Origin: Rhodococcus sp. NBC_00297
GTDB lineage: Bacteria > Actinomycetota > Actinomycetes > Mycobacteriales > Mycobacteriaceae
NCBI RefSeq assembly: GCF_036173065.1
Contig: NZ_CP108041.1
Coordinates: forward strand, 2,793,001 to 2,857,000
Direction of reading: 5' to 3'
Length of the DNA stretch: 64,000 bases
Below the pieces are notes generated by a model. It did no database searches and was not told the origin of the DNA. It worked only from the letters and a program-made list of their open reading frames with translations. Each line of letters opens with the position of its first letter. The stretch's first letter is position 1. The translations under genes and the position numbers were made by a program. Positions 8,367-17,080 of the stretch are shown one piece after another.

Positions 8367-9473
8367 CTACCGCCGCACCCGTGCGACAAGCCCTCCGAGT
8401 GAGAACGACTCGAGTCGGCGCAGCACGGGAACGAGGAGCGCCGCCCCGGGCACCGAGGTGGGCAGGGCGGTGACCGTGACGGCGCGGTACTCGCCCGTGG
8501 TCCAGGCCTCCTTGAAGCCGTTGGTGCCGACACCGAGGTCGATCCGGTCCACTCCGATCTCGCGGGCATGGTCGACGAGGGACTCCATCATCTGATGGCC
8601 GGGTTGGGCGTCGGCGAACTCCGGGTCGTAGTGCGTGAGCCACCCCTCGAAGGTGTTCTTCGACCGGACCAGGAAGAGCTGAGCCGCCGCGGTACGACCG
8701 ACGGCGAGGGTGGCGACGGCGAGTCGCCCTGCCTTCGCCTCGCGGCGCAGAACCGATCGCACCAGGTCACCGAGTGGCGGAGCGAGATAGTCGGTGCGGT
8801 CCTGTCCCGACACACCGGCCGCGGACAGCCTCGCCATCTCGTCCCAGTTCGCGTCGAGTTGGTCGGCCGTGGACAGGATGTCGATGCTCAGCGGGGTGCC
8901 GGCCTCGTCGAAGTCGCGGCGGGTCGATCGCAGTCGTCGACGGGATCCACGGCTGCGCAGACCGACGGCACCTGGTCCCGTCTGCGGCACGTCGATCACC
9001 ATGACCGGTCGGCCGGGGTTCACGGATGCCCGCCAGCGAGGGCTGTCGACGACGTGCCGCAGGGCCGGGTCTCGCTCGTCCATCTCGTCGAGATGGACAC
9101 CGATGCGTCGACCGGCCACTGCGGACCACAGTGCCGAGACGGCCGCGTCGTCTTCGGCCAGGATCTCGCTGACCATGCCCAAGTCGTCGCCCATGACGCG
9201 CGCGATGCGCAGGAGGCCGTAGCGGCGCACGACGAACGGTGCCAGAGCGACCAGGCGTCCGCCACGGTGCACCGTGACGATCAGCGGTCGTCGCGTCCGT
9301 CGCAGTCGCAGGGACCCGATGGAGTACTCGGGCCGCGCGGCGACGTGCCGACCGACGCGGTCGGCGAGATCCAGCCACTGTTCCCACAGTCGGTCGGTGC
9401 AGACGGCGCCCGATCGAGGGGCGCCGTGGAATCGAACGCTGAGTTTCTGGGAGTCCGATCCGGTGGCGGTCAC
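8367..9473 (-). CDS. GNAT-superfamily (BioF2/CelD-like) acetyltransferase
   Basis: A 368-aa protein with the C-terminal acetyltransferase-6 pattern: SRRRLRSTRRDFDEAG, LARLSAAG-type linker, then AAAQLFLVRSKNTFEGWLTHYDPEFADAQPGHQMMESLVDHA and IDLGVGTNGFKEAW. The region covering residues 180-330 is the GNAT fold seen in CelD and FemAB-like proteins. The substrate cannot be predicted; relatives act on polysaccharides or on envelope lipids. GTG 9473 is the start. It is the first gene of a probable operon with ramB, facing aceA. Confidence 0.7.
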   Translation of the reverse strand: MTATGSDSQKLSVRFHGAPRSGAVCTDRLWEQWLDLADRVGRHVAARPEYSIGSLRLRRTRRPLIVTVHRGGRLVALAPFVVRRYGLLRIARVMGDDLGMVSEILAEDDAAVSALWSAVAGRRIGVHLDEMDERDPALRHVVDSPRWRASVNPGRPVMVIDVPQTGPGAVGLRSRGSRRRLRSTRRDFDEAGTPLSIDILSTADQLDANWDEMARLSAAGVSGQDRTDYLAPPLGDLVRSVLRREAKAGRLAVATLAVGRTAAAQLFLVRSKNTFEGWLTHYDPEFADAQPGHQMMESLVDHAREIGVDRIDLGVGTNGFKEAWTTGEYRAVTVTALPTSVPGAALLVPVLRRLESFSLGGLVARVRR

Positions 9474-9648
9474 GTCATCGACGGTACGCAGATCGCGGAC
9501 GGATCACCGGGGCGCTGTCGAACGCGCAGTGCGTAAGGGTGATCGTGGTCACAGCTGCGACCCACGGGTGTGCAGGCGACGGACGGAAAGTGTCGAGCTG
9601 CATTCCAGCGGCCGTGCGCGAAAAAGTACGCCTGTACTGCTATTTTGT

Positions 9649-9664
9649 CCTACTGGTGAGTAGG
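9649..9664. promoter_or_regulatory. Inverted repeat CCTACT-GGTG-AGTAGG
   Basis: Perfect 6-bp arms with a 4-bp spacer, placed centrally between the divergent genes. The core TACT-N4-AGTA is the size and shape of a dimeric regulator site. It does not resemble the RamB boxes nearby, so a second regulator may act here. Inference from symmetry only. Confidence 0.4.
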
Positions 9665-9693
9665 TTCTGCCATCGCCACGCTCGTGGATCTTC

Positions 9694-9704
9694 GCAAAAT
9701 TTGC
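9694..9704. promoter_or_regulatory. RamB-like box 1 (GCAAAATTTGC)
   Basis: Symmetric GCAAA-A-TTTGC, within TTCGCAAAATTTGCAGA. RamB of Corynebacterium binds TTTGCAAA-type sequences ahead of acetate genes, and this region lies between ramB and aceA. A further TGCGAA at 9711-9716 forms an outer repeat with TTCGCA at 9691-9696. Confidence 0.55.
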
Positions 9705-9800
9705 AGATGCTGCGAAAAAGGTAGCCGCGGTTTACAGTCGCAGCACGTAGACAGCGGTTTTCGGCTGTGCCATTCTCGACGAGTACGTCAGAAATGCCTG

Positions 9801-9810
9801 GCAAGTTTGC
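9801..9810. promoter_or_regulatory. RamB-like box 2 (GCAAGTTTGC)
   Basis: Symmetric GCAA-GT-TTGC, 80 bp before the aceA start and about 107 bp from box 1, which is close to ten helical turns. The second copy of the same core makes a chance match less likely. Confidence 0.5.
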
Positions 9811-9890
9811 GAAGACTGTCACCAGGCGAAGATGCCCCGGGCCGGTCACGTGCACCGCCCCGGGCACACGAACAGAGACGGAGCTTGTCG

Positions 9891-11180
9891 ATGTCGACCA
9901 CCGGCACACCGAAGACCACGGAAGAGATCCAGAAGGACTGGGACACCAATCCCCGCTGGAAGGGCGTCACCCGCAACTTCACCGCACAGCAGGTGTCCGA
10001 CCTGCAGGGCAGCGTCGTGGAGGAAGCCACGCTCGCGCGTCGCGGCTCGGAGATCCTCTGGGATCTCGTGAACAACGAGGACTACATCAACTCGCTGGGC
10101 GCCCTCACCGGCAACCAGGCCGTGCAGCAGGTGCGCGCCGGCCTCCAGGCCATCTACCTCTCCGGCTGGCAGGTCGCCGGTGATGCCAACCTCTCCGGCC
10201 ACACCTACCCGGACCAGAGCCTCTACCCGGCCAACTCGGTTCCGAGCGTCGTGCGTCGCATCAACAACGCTCTTCTGCGCGCCGACGAGATCGCCAAGGT
10301 CGAGGGTGACTCGTCCGTGAAGAACTGGCTCGCGCCCGTCGTCGCGGACGCCGAGGCCGGCTTCGGTGGCGCGCTCAACGCCTACGAGCTGCAGAAGGCC
10401 ATGATCGCGGCCGGCGCCGCAGGCGTGCACTGGGAGGACCAGCTCGCCTCGGAGAAGAAGTGCGGCCACCTCGGTGGCAAGGTGCTCATCCCCACCCAGC
10501 AGCACATCCGCACCCTGACCTCCGCGCGTCTCGCGTCGGACGTGGCCGACGTGCCGTCCGTCATCATCGCCCGCACCGACGCCGAGGCAGCCACGCTGAT
10601 CACCTCGGACGTCGACGAGCGCGACCAGGAGTTCCTGGACGGAACCCGCACCGCCGAGGGCTTCTTCGGCGTGAAGAACGGCATCGAGCCCTGCATCGCC
10701 CGTGCGAAGGCCTACGCCCCGTACGCCGACCTCATCTGGATGGAGACCGGCGTGCCGGATCTCGAGGTCGCCAAGAAGTTCTCCGAGTCGGTCCGCAGCG
10801 AGTTCCCCGACCAGCTGCTCGCCTACAACTGCTCGCCCTCCTTCAACTGGAAGGCGCACCTGGACGACGCGACCATCGCGAAGTTCCAGAAGGAGCTCGG
10901 CGCGATGGGCTTCAAGTTCCAGTTCATCACCCTCGCCGGCTTCCACTCGCTCAACTACGGCATGTTCGATCTGGCGCACGGCTACGCCCGCGAGGGCATG
11001 ACGGCGTTCGTCGACCTGCAGGAGCGCGAGTTCAAGGCAGCCGAGGAGCGGGGCTTCACCGCCATCAAGCACCAGCGTGAGGTCGGCGCCGGCTACTTCG
11101 ACCGCATCGCCACCACCGTCGACCCCAACACGTCGACCGCAGCCCTGAAGGGCTCCACCGAAGAGGGCCAGTTCCACTGA
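9891..11180 (+). CDS. aceA: Isocitrate lyase
   Basis: A 429-aa enzyme that splits isocitrate into glyoxylate and succinate, the first step of the glyoxylate shunt needed to grow on acetate and fatty acids. The catalytic loop KKCGHLGG is intact, with the Cys at residue 191, the same position as in M. tuberculosis Icl1. Other conserved stretches are [16 protein letters not shown] (metal-binding Asp) and [12 protein letters not shown] 9891 follows GACGGAG; longer upstream frames read through the regulatory region and lack conservation. It is flanked by ramB upstream and fadB2 downstream as in mycobacteria. Confidence 0.97.
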   Translation: MSTTGTPKTTEEIQKDWDTNPRWKGVTRNFTAQQVSDLQGSVVEEATLARRGSEILWDLVNNEDYINSLGALTGNQAVQQVRAGLQAIYLSGWQVAGDANLSGHTYPDQSLYPANSVPSVVRRINNALLRADEIAKVEGDSSVKNWLAPVVADAEAGFGGALNAYELQKAMIAAGAAGVHWEDQLASEKKCGHLGGKVLIPTQQHIRTLTSARLASDVADVPSVIIARTDAEAATLITSDVDERDQEFLDGTRTAEGFFGVKNGIEPCIARAKAYAPYADLIWMETGVPDLEVAKKFSESVRSEFPDQLLAYNCSPSFNWKAHLDDATIAKFQKELGAMGFKFQFITLAGFHSLNYGMFDLAHGYAREGMTAFVDLQEREFKAAEERGFTAIKHQREVGAGYFDRIATTVDPNTSTAALKGSTEEGQFH

Positions 11181-11210
11181 TCCGCCACTCCGAGGTTTCA
11201 GCGCACTAGT

Positions 11211-11244
11211 CAGGCGGCTCGCGACATTCGTTGCGGGCCGCCTG
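11211..11244 (+). terminator. Terminator hairpin after aceA
   Basis: CAGGCGGC (11211-11218) pairs with GCCGCCTG (11237-11244); a short inner CGC/GCG stem may extend it. It lies 31 bp after the aceA stop and is followed by TCTCGT. Confidence 0.65.
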
Positions 11245-11333
11245 TCTCGTATCGGCCCGGCTTCGCCCGTGCCCCAGCAGAGTCACCCTCGCCTCGCCTC
11301 CGCGCGGGGAGTCGTGCATCGTGAAGGAGAAAC

Positions 11334-12218
11334 GTGAGCAGCGAGAAGATCGAACGTGTCGGGATCGTCGGCGCCGGACAGATGGGGGCCGGAATCGCCG
11401 AGGTGTGCGCACGCGCCCACGTCGACGTGATCGTGTTCGAGCAGACACGGGAACTGGCTGCCGCGGGCAAGGCGCGCATCCTGAAGTCGCTCGACCGCGG
11501 CGTCAGCAGCGGCAAGATCACCGAGCGCGAACGTGAGCAGGCCGCCGCACGGTTGACCTTCACGTCCGAGCTGTCCGACTTCGCCGATCGCGAGATCGTC
11601 GTCGAGGCCGTGCTCGAGGACGAGGGGATCAAGACGGCTCTCTTCGTCGAGCTCGACAGGGTGGTCACGGATCCCGACGCGGTGCTCGCCTCCAACACCT
11701 CGTCGATCCCGATCATGAAGCTCGGCGTGGCCACGACCCGTCCCGAGCGGGTCATCGGCATGCACTTCTTCAACCCGGTGCCGGTTCTTCCTCTCGTGGA
11801 ACTCATCTCGTCGCTGAAGACGTCCGATGCCGTCCTGGCACGCGCGGAACGTTTCGCGGCGGACGTCCTCGGCAAGCAGGTCGTCCGCGCGGCGGACAGG
11901 TCCGGCTTCGTCGTCAACGCTCTGCTGGTGCCGTACCTCCTCTCGGCGGTCCGCATGGTCGAGTCGGGCTTCGCCACGCGCGACGACATCGACAAGGCCA
12001 CGGTGCTGGGCCTCGCGCATCCCATGGGCCCGCTCGCACTGTCGGACCTCATCGGGCTCGACACCGTGAAGTCGATCGCCGACTCGATGTACGCCGAGTA
12101 CAAGGAACCGCTGTACGCGCCGCCGCCTCTCCTGCTCCGCATGGTCGAGGCCGGCCTGCTGGGCAAGAAGACCAGTGCCGGGTTCTACGAGTACGTCAAC
12201 GGTCGCATCGCGACCTAG
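11334..12218 (+). CDS. fadB2: 3-hydroxybutyryl-CoA dehydrogenase
   Basis: A 294-aa NAD-dependent dehydrogenase that oxidises (S)-3-hydroxybutyryl-CoA to acetoacetyl-CoA. The NAD-binding GIVGAGQMGAGIAE lies near residues 9-22. The catalytic region has SNTSSIP, MHFFNPVPVLPLVE (catalytic His) and the conserved DRSGFVVNALL, then GLAHPMGPLALSDLIGLD. The length is that of single-domain fadB2-type enzymes. GTG 11334 follows GAAGGAGAAAC. Placement directly after isocitrate lyase matches Rv0467-Rv0468 and links beta-oxidation or poly-hydroxybutyrate turnover to the glyoxylate shunt. Confidence 0.93.
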   Translation: MSSEKIERVGIVGAGQMGAGIAEVCARAHVDVIVFEQTRELAAAGKARILKSLDRGVSSGKITEREREQAAARLTFTSELSDFADREIVVEAVLEDEGIKTALFVELDRVVTDPDAVLASNTSSIPIMKLGVATTRPERVIGMHFFNPVPVLPLVELISSLKTSDAVLARAERFAADVLGKQVVRAADRSGFVVNALLVPYLLSAVRMVESGFATRDDIDKATVLGLAHPMGPLALSDLIGLDTVKSIADSMYAEYKEPLYAPPPLLLRMVEAGLLGKKTSAGFYEYVNGRIAT

Positions 12219-12281
12219 TCCGGGGCCCGATGTTTGTCAGGCGTCACTGAACTCCCGAGAAACCGACTCGATCCCCGTTCT

Positions 12282-12304
12282 GCCGCGCTAGTTTTCAGCG
12301 CGGC
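12282..12304. promoter_or_regulatory. Hairpin / inverted repeat ahead of the mce operon
   Basis: GCCGCGCT (12282-12289) and AGCGCGGC (12297-12304) are separated by a 7-nt AGTTTTC loop, 46 bp before yrbEA. It could terminate fadB2 transcription or be an operator for the mce operon; position alone does not decide. Confidence 0.45.
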
Positions 12305-12349
12305 GCACCACCTGCGTCCGACTGACTCGAGACGTACGGGGGGATCGAC

Positions 12350-13153
12350 ATGGCGCGCAGCATGCCGCTCGTCTCCCGCGTCACCACGGGCACCCGCACG
12401 CTGGGTCGTTTCGCCGACCTCGTGGTCGCTGCGTTCGGTCACCTGGTGCGGGACCTGGTCGGCTTGCGCTTCGCCTGGCGCGAGTTCCTCGACCAGGCGT
12501 GGTTCATGGTCACGGTCACCGTGCTTCCCGCCGTGCTCGTCTCGGTGCCGTTCGGTGTCATCGTCTCGGTCCAGGTGGGCAGCCTGACCAACCAGATCGG
12601 TGCCACGTCCATCGCGGGCGCCGCGGGCGGCCTCGGAGTCATCCGCCAGGGAGCGCCCATCGTGACCGCGCTGTTGCTGGGCGGCGCAGCAGGATCCGCG
12701 ATCGCGGCCGATCTCGGTGCCCGCACGGTGCGCGAGGAGATCGACGCGATGCGCGTCATGGGCATCGACCCGGTGCGTCGGCTCGCGACCCCCCGGCTCG
12801 CCGCCATGCTCGTCGTCGCACCGCTGCTGTGCTCGCTGGTCATCTTCATGGGTCTGGTGTCCGGGTACATCGTCAACGTCGGGTTCCAGGGCGGTACGCC
12901 GGGCAGCTACCTGTCCTCCTTCGCGTCCTTCGCCTCGACCACCGATCTGGTCGTCGCGATGGTGAAGGCCGAGATCTTCGGCATCATCGTGGTTCTCGTC
13001 GCGTGCCAGCGCGGGTTCGAGGCCACGTCGGGCCCTCGCGGTGTCGCGAACGCGGTGAACGCCTCGGTCGTCGTCGGTGTGCTGTCGGCCTTCATCGTCA
13101 ACGTCCTCGCCACCCAGTTGGTGTCGATGTTCCTTCCGCAGCGGCTCGGGTGA
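12350..13153 (+). CDS. yrbEA: YrbEA-type (MlaE) permease of the Mce system
   Basis: A 267-aa integral membrane protein of the MlaE/YrbE family, one of two permeases in a Mce lipid importer. About five or six hydrophobic segments are visible, with the family core GAPIVTALLLGGAAGSAIAADLG followed by REEIDAMRVMGIDPVRRLATPR, the EEIDA..VMG motif that contacts the ATPase. It opens a nine-gene run with almost no gaps. No ATPase (MceG/Mkl) lies in the window; in mycobacteria that subunit is encoded elsewhere and shared. Confidence 0.93.
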   Translation: MARSMPLVSRVTTGTRTLGRFADLVVAAFGHLVRDLVGLRFAWREFLDQAWFMVTVTVLPAVLVSVPFGVIVSVQVGSLTNQIGATSIAGAAGGLGVIRQGAPIVTALLLGGAAGSAIAADLGARTVREEIDAMRVMGIDPVRRLATPRLAAMLVVAPLLCSLVIFMGLVSGYIVNVGFQGGTPGSYLSSFASFASTTDLVVAMVKAEIFGIIVVLVACQRGFEATSGPRGVANAVNASVVVGVLSAFIVNVLATQLVSMFLPQRLG

Positions 13154-13157
13154 CGCC

Positions 13158-14027
13158 ATGACCGTCGCTCGCTACACCCCGCCCGGCACCGCGCCGCTCG
13201 TCCGCGGCGGCAAGCGCATCGCCCGCGTACCGCTCGGGCTGGTCGAGCACCTCGGGCATCAGCTCACCTTCGTGTGGCAGGTGCTCGTCGCGATCCCGCA
13301 CACCCTGCGTGCCTACCGGCGCCAGACCATGATCGTGCTCACCGACATCACTTGGGGCAGCGGTAATCTCGTGGTCGGCGGCGGTACCGTCTCGGTGCTG
13401 GTCATCCTCGGCGTGGCCGTGGGGTCGTCCATCGGGATCGAGGGTTACAACGCCCTGAATCTCGTCGGCATGGGTCCTCTCACGGGCTTCATCTCGGCCT
13501 ACGCCAGCACGCGGGAACTCGCCCCGATGATCGCCGCGATCGGGTTCGCCTCCCAGGCGGGATGCCGCATGACGGCGGAGATCGGTGCGATGCGCATCTC
13601 CGAGGAGATCGACGCGCTCGAGGTGGTGGGAATCCGCTCGATCCCGTTCGTCGTCACCACGCGCGTCATCGCCGGCGTGGTCACGATCATCCCGCTGTAC
13701 CTGCTCACGCTGATCCTGAGCTACGTCTCGTGTGCGTTCATCGTCGCCGCGTTCGGCGATCAGTCGTCGGGGACGTACGACCACTACTTCTCGGCGTTCC
13801 TGCAGCCGTCGGATCTGCTGTACTCGCTGCTCAAGGCCACCATCTTCGTCGGCGCCGTCATCATGATCCACGGCTACCAGGGCTACTACGCGACGGGCGG
13901 ACCCGAGGGTGTCGGCCGTGCGTCGGGCCGCGCGATCCGCGCGTCGCTCATCGTCATCGTCGTCCTCGACATGATCCTCACCGTGGTCATCTGGGGAGTC
14001 GACGTCGGCATCAGGATCTCGGGGTAG
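13158..14027 (+). CDS. yrbEB: YrbEB-type (MlaE) permease of the Mce system
   Basis: A 289-aa partner permease. Its hydrophobic core includes RELAPMIAAIGFASQAGCRMTAEIG and the matching ISEEIDALEVVGIRSI motif. A polar N-terminal stretch of about 60 residues precedes the first membrane segment, typical of the B subunit. It starts 4 bp after yrbEA. The two permeases would form the inner-membrane channel onto which the six Mce proteins dock. Confidence 0.93.
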   Translation: MTVARYTPPGTAPLVRGGKRIARVPLGLVEHLGHQLTFVWQVLVAIPHTLRAYRRQTMIVLTDITWGSGNLVVGGGTVSVLVILGVAVGSSIGIEGYNALNLVGMGPLTGFISAYASTRELAPMIAAIGFASQAGCRMTAEIGAMRISEEIDALEVVGIRSIPFVVTTRVIAGVVTIIPLYLLTLILSYVSCAFIVAAFGDQSSGTYDHYFSAFLQPSDLLYSLLKATIFVGAVIMIHGYQGYYATGGPEGVGRASGRAIRASLIVIVVLDMILTVVIWGVDVGIRISG

Positions 14028-14033
14028 GGGACC

Positions 14034-15080
14034 ATGGCAGTCTTCGACGATCTGTCCCGCAGATCCGCGGGCCCTCGCTCGCTCCGGGTACGTGGCCTCG
14101 TGGTGGCCGTCGTGCTCGTGGTCCTCGGTGTGGTGCTCGGCAAGTACGCCACCGGTGACTTCGAGTCCCGTTTCGATCTCACGATCGACAGCACCGCCGT
14201 CGGTGACGGCCTCGCGGTCGGGTCGGACATCAAGTACCGCGGACTCCCCATAGGCCGTGTCGACGAGATCGAGCCGCTCGGGTTCGGATCGCAGCGAGTG
14301 CACGCCCACATCGAGCCGGCCGTCGCCTCGGTCCTGACCGACGACGTCACCGCGCGGTTCTCCTCCGCGACGGTCTTCGGAGCAACGGTCATCGAATTGT
14401 ACTCGGAGGGAGAGGGATCCCCGCTGCGCGAGGACACCGTCCTGGCGCTGGGCGACGACACCGAGACGGCGACGGTCACCGGCGTCTTCCGCCGACTCGC
14501 CGATCTGACCGACGTGCTGGACGCGGACAACACCGAGCGGGTGCTCGACCTGGCGTCCCGCGTGTCGTCGGAGTTCGGCGACAGCCTGAAGCCCTTCTTC
14601 GACACCGCGCAGATGATGGCCGAGACCCAGCGTGCGCCGCTCGCCTGGAAGCTGCACCGCGGTGGTGAGTTGGCGGACGGGCTGGGCGCCTCCATCGGAC
14701 CGGTCACCGACGTGATCGACCAGGTCGTCACCAGCAGTGAGTACTTCGAGAATCCGGAGAACAGTGCGCGGGCGATCAAGGCCATGTCCGGACTCGGATC
14801 CGGCCTCTCGATCCCACTGGGAGATCTGTTGCGCGACAACGGTCCGTACCTCCGCCCGCTGCTCGACACCTTGCTGGACGTGTTGCTGCCGGTGGCGCTC
14901 TCGGCGGGAACGCTCGCGCCGGCATACCAGCGTGTGCCCGACGTGATCTCCGGCGTCGAGGACGCTTTCCCGAACGTCGACGGCCGGACCCAGCTGCAAC
15001 TTCAGGTGATCGTGAAGAACATGCCCGCCATGGCCGGTCCGGCGGAAGCCTTCGCGGCGCGTCTGGGCGGTGTGCTGTGA
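14034..15080 (+). CDS. mceA: Mce family protein A
   Basis: A 348-aa MlaD/MCE-domain protein. One N-terminal membrane anchor (residues 20-38) is followed by the MCE domain with GSDIKYRGLPIGRVDEIE (about 62-79). A long helical C-terminal region follows, the part that in mycobacteria forms the lipid tunnel across the periplasm. It starts 6 bp after yrbEB and overlaps mceB by 4 bp. The substrate class (steroid, fatty acid or other) cannot be read from the sequence. Confidence 0.92.
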   Translation: MAVFDDLSRRSAGPRSLRVRGLVVAVVLVVLGVVLGKYATGDFESRFDLTIDSTAVGDGLAVGSDIKYRGLPIGRVDEIEPLGFGSQRVHAHIEPAVASVLTDDVTARFSSATVFGATVIELYSEGEGSPLREDTVLALGDDTETATVTGVFRRLADLTDVLDADNTERVLDLASRVSSEFGDSLKPFFDTAQMMAETQRAPLAWKLHRGGELADGLGASIGPVTDVIDQVVTSSEYFENPENSARAIKAMSGLGSGLSIPLGDLLRDNGPYLRPLLDTLLDVLLPVALSAGTLAPAYQRVPDVISGVEDAFPNVDGRTQLQLQVIVKNMPAMAGPAEAFAARLGGVL

Positions 15081-16102
15081 CGCGCTCGTCGGTGGTGGGG
15101 ACGCCGGTGGCGACCCTGGTGAAGCTCGGTGCGTTCGCGCTCGTGGCCGTGTTGTGTCTCGTCCTCGTGGGCGGCGCGCTGCGCAACGGCGGCGGCGACG
15201 ACCGGTCGACGTTCGACGCGCGTTTCGACGACGTCTCCGGTCTCTACGCCGGTGACGACGTCCGCCTCTCGGGCGTGCTCGTGGGGTCGGTGAACGACAT
15301 CGAACTCGACGGGAACCGGGCCAGGGTGTCCTTCGAGGTCGACTCCGACCGGCCGGTGCTCACGACCACGAAAGCTGCTGTGCGCTACCAGAACCTGTTG
15401 GGTCAGCGGTATCTCGAGCTCATCAGCACCGACGACTCGGGATCGGAGTTGGCACCGGGGTCCTCGCTGGCGGACGACATGACCGTGCCGTCGTTCGACA
15501 TCACGACGCTCTTCGACGGGTTCCAGCCCATCTTCGAGACCATCGACACCGACCAGGTGAACCGGTTCGCGCAGAACGTGCTCGATCTCGTGCAGGGCGA
15601 TGGGTCGGGCCTCGGGCCGGTCCTGCGCGACCTGGACGGGCTGACCACCTATGCCTCGCAGCGCGAGGACCTCATCGTGCTCCTCATCCGCAACCTGGGC
15701 GCCATCTCCGGTGTGGTGGCCGAGCGCTCGGAGCAACTGGGTCGACTGTTCGCCGAACTCGACCGCGTGGTGTCGACGTTCGCCGACAGGGCCGACACCC
15801 TGCTCTCGTCCGTCGACGACATCAATTCCGGTCAGGGACCGTTCATCTCGATCGGGGAGCAGTTGCGCGACACCTACGACTCCGAGTACGGCCCGGTGGA
15901 TTCGGCGTTCAAGCGGCTCGTGCCGGGAGCTCAGCAACTGGTGGACCTGCTCGCGATGGTGCCCAGTCTGCTGCGCGGTGTCGACCAGACGGTGCGCAAC
16001 GCCCCCGAGGGGCAGGTCTCCGCGTGCTCGGCCGGCGACACCGAGATTCCCGGCATCGGCTCGGTCGTGCTCGGAACCCAGCGCCTGGTGGTCTGCCGAT
16101 GA
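15077..16102 (+). CDS. mceB: Mce family protein B
   Basis: A 341-aa MCE-domain protein with an N-terminal hydrophobic anchor (residues 12-33). The domain motif GLYAGDDVRLSGVLVGSV is followed by VRYQNLLGQRYLEL, the latter typical of the B subunit. GTG 15077 overlaps the mceA stop (GTGA). The C-terminal end has a Cys pair (CSAGD...VVC) that could form a periplasmic disulfide. Confidence 0.92.
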   Translation: MTRSSVVGTPVATLVKLGAFALVAVLCLVLVGGALRNGGGDDRSTFDARFDDVSGLYAGDDVRLSGVLVGSVNDIELDGNRARVSFEVDSDRPVLTTTKAAVRYQNLLGQRYLELISTDDSGSELAPGSSLADDMTVPSFDITTLFDGFQPIFETIDTDQVNRFAQNVLDLVQGDGSGLGPVLRDLDGLTTYASQREDLIVLLIRNLGAISGVVAERSEQLGRLFAELDRVVSTFADRADTLLSSVDDINSGQGPFISIGEQLRDTYDSEYGPVDSAFKRLVPGAQQLVDLLAMVPSLLRGVDQTVRNAPEGQVSACSAGDTEIPGIGSVVLGTQRLVVCR

Positions 16103-17079
16103 GCTCCGTGCGTCAGGGAAGCCAGACCGTCTGGGGAATCGTGGGTGTGCTCGCGCTCGTCGTCGCCGTGGTGGCCGCCGTCGTCGTGTACTCGCTTCCC
16201 ATCGGGCATCGCACGTACACAGCGGCATTCGAGACGACCGGCGGAGCGCACGCCGGGGACGACGTCCGCATCGCCGGTATCTCGGTGGGATCGGTGACGT
16301 CGATGAAGCTGGACGGCGACCACGTCCAGGTGGCCTTCGAGGTGGACGAGAACGTCGAACTGGGCGACGCGACGTCGCTCGGGGTGCGCCTGCTGACGCC
16401 GGTGGGGGGCCACTACTTCTCGCTGACTCCCGGCGGTACCGGAGAGCTGCAGGACGGGGAGATCCCGCTCGAGCACACCCGCGTGCCGTTCTCGCTGTCC
16501 GACACGGTCGAGGCGGCGACGCCGATCCTCCGAGATCTGGACGGAACGTCGTTGCGGCAGAACATCGCCGAGATCGATCGGGCCGTGCAGGCTCAGCCGG
16601 AGTCGATCCGCGACATCACCACGACCCTGACGTCCATGACCGGTGCGATCGCCGATCGCCAGGACGATCTCGACCGGAGCCTCGACGTGGCCGACGAGTA
16701 CATCGGCGAACTGGCGACCGATCGCGAGATCCTGCTGGGGCTGCTGAAGCAGATCGGCATCATCACTTCCAAGCTGGGCGCGAAGCGCGCCGACGTCGCC
16801 GCGGCCGCCGACAAGCTCTACCGGCTGTTCTCGCTCCTGCACCGACCGATCATGGCGCTCGACGAGGGGCTCGGCCCCACGATCGACGAGGTCGAGAATC
16901 TCGTGGCCTCGCTGAAGGAGCGCACGGGGTCCATCGACGACGCGATCTCCGCGGGCCGCGAGTTCTCCGAGTCCATGGCCGGCCTTCTCGACACCGGCGC
17001 CGGGCCCGTCATCGACCGCAGTGCCGCCGTCGTCACCGGATCGACGCTGTGTGTCCCGGTTCCCGGAAAGGTGTGCTGA
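16099..17079 (+). CDS. mceC: Mce family protein C
   Basis: A 326-aa MCE-domain protein. An anchor at residues 12-34 precedes GGAHAGDDVRIAGISVGSV and the domain end VGGHYFSLTP. Long helices follow (residues 130-300), and Cys residues near the end (STLCVPVPGKVC) resemble those of MceB. ATG 16099 overlaps the mceB stop by 4 bp. One base separates its stop from mceD. Confidence 0.92.
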   Translation: MSSVRQGSQTVWGIVGVLALVVAVVAAVVVYSLPIGHRTYTAAFETTGGAHAGDDVRIAGISVGSVTSMKLDGDHVQVAFEVDENVELGDATSLGVRLLTPVGGHYFSLTPGGTGELQDGEIPLEHTRVPFSLSDTVEAATPILRDLDGTSLRQNIAEIDRAVQAQPESIRDITTTLTSMTGAIADRQDDLDRSLDVADEYIGELATDREILLGLLKQIGIITSKLGAKRADVAAAADKLYRLFSLLHRPIMALDEGLGPTIDEVENLVASLKERTGSIDDAISAGREFSESMAGLLDTGAGPVIDRSAAVVTGSTLCVPVPGKVC

Positions 17080-17080
17080 C

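Larger units (their letters stand above)
9474..9890. other. Long divergent regulatory region between the acetyltransferase-ramB operon and aceA
   Basis: A 417-bp stretch without a convincing gene. It is locally AT-richer than its flanks between about 9620 and 9730. It holds one inverted repeat (9649-9664) and two TTTGC-containing palindromes (9694-9704, 9801-9810) resembling RamB boxes. Small open frames inside it have no recognisable sequence. The long untranslated leader is consistent with tight control of aceA by carbon source. Confidence 0.6.

Noticed and set aside
9539..9909. Small genes in the aceA leader on either strand
   Set aside because: The frames lack RBS and recognisable sequence and cross the RamB-like boxes and the aceA start.
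13098..14999. 633-codon minus-strand frame under yrbEB and mceA
   Set aside because: It is a low-information shadow of an operon whose genes have clear family motifs.
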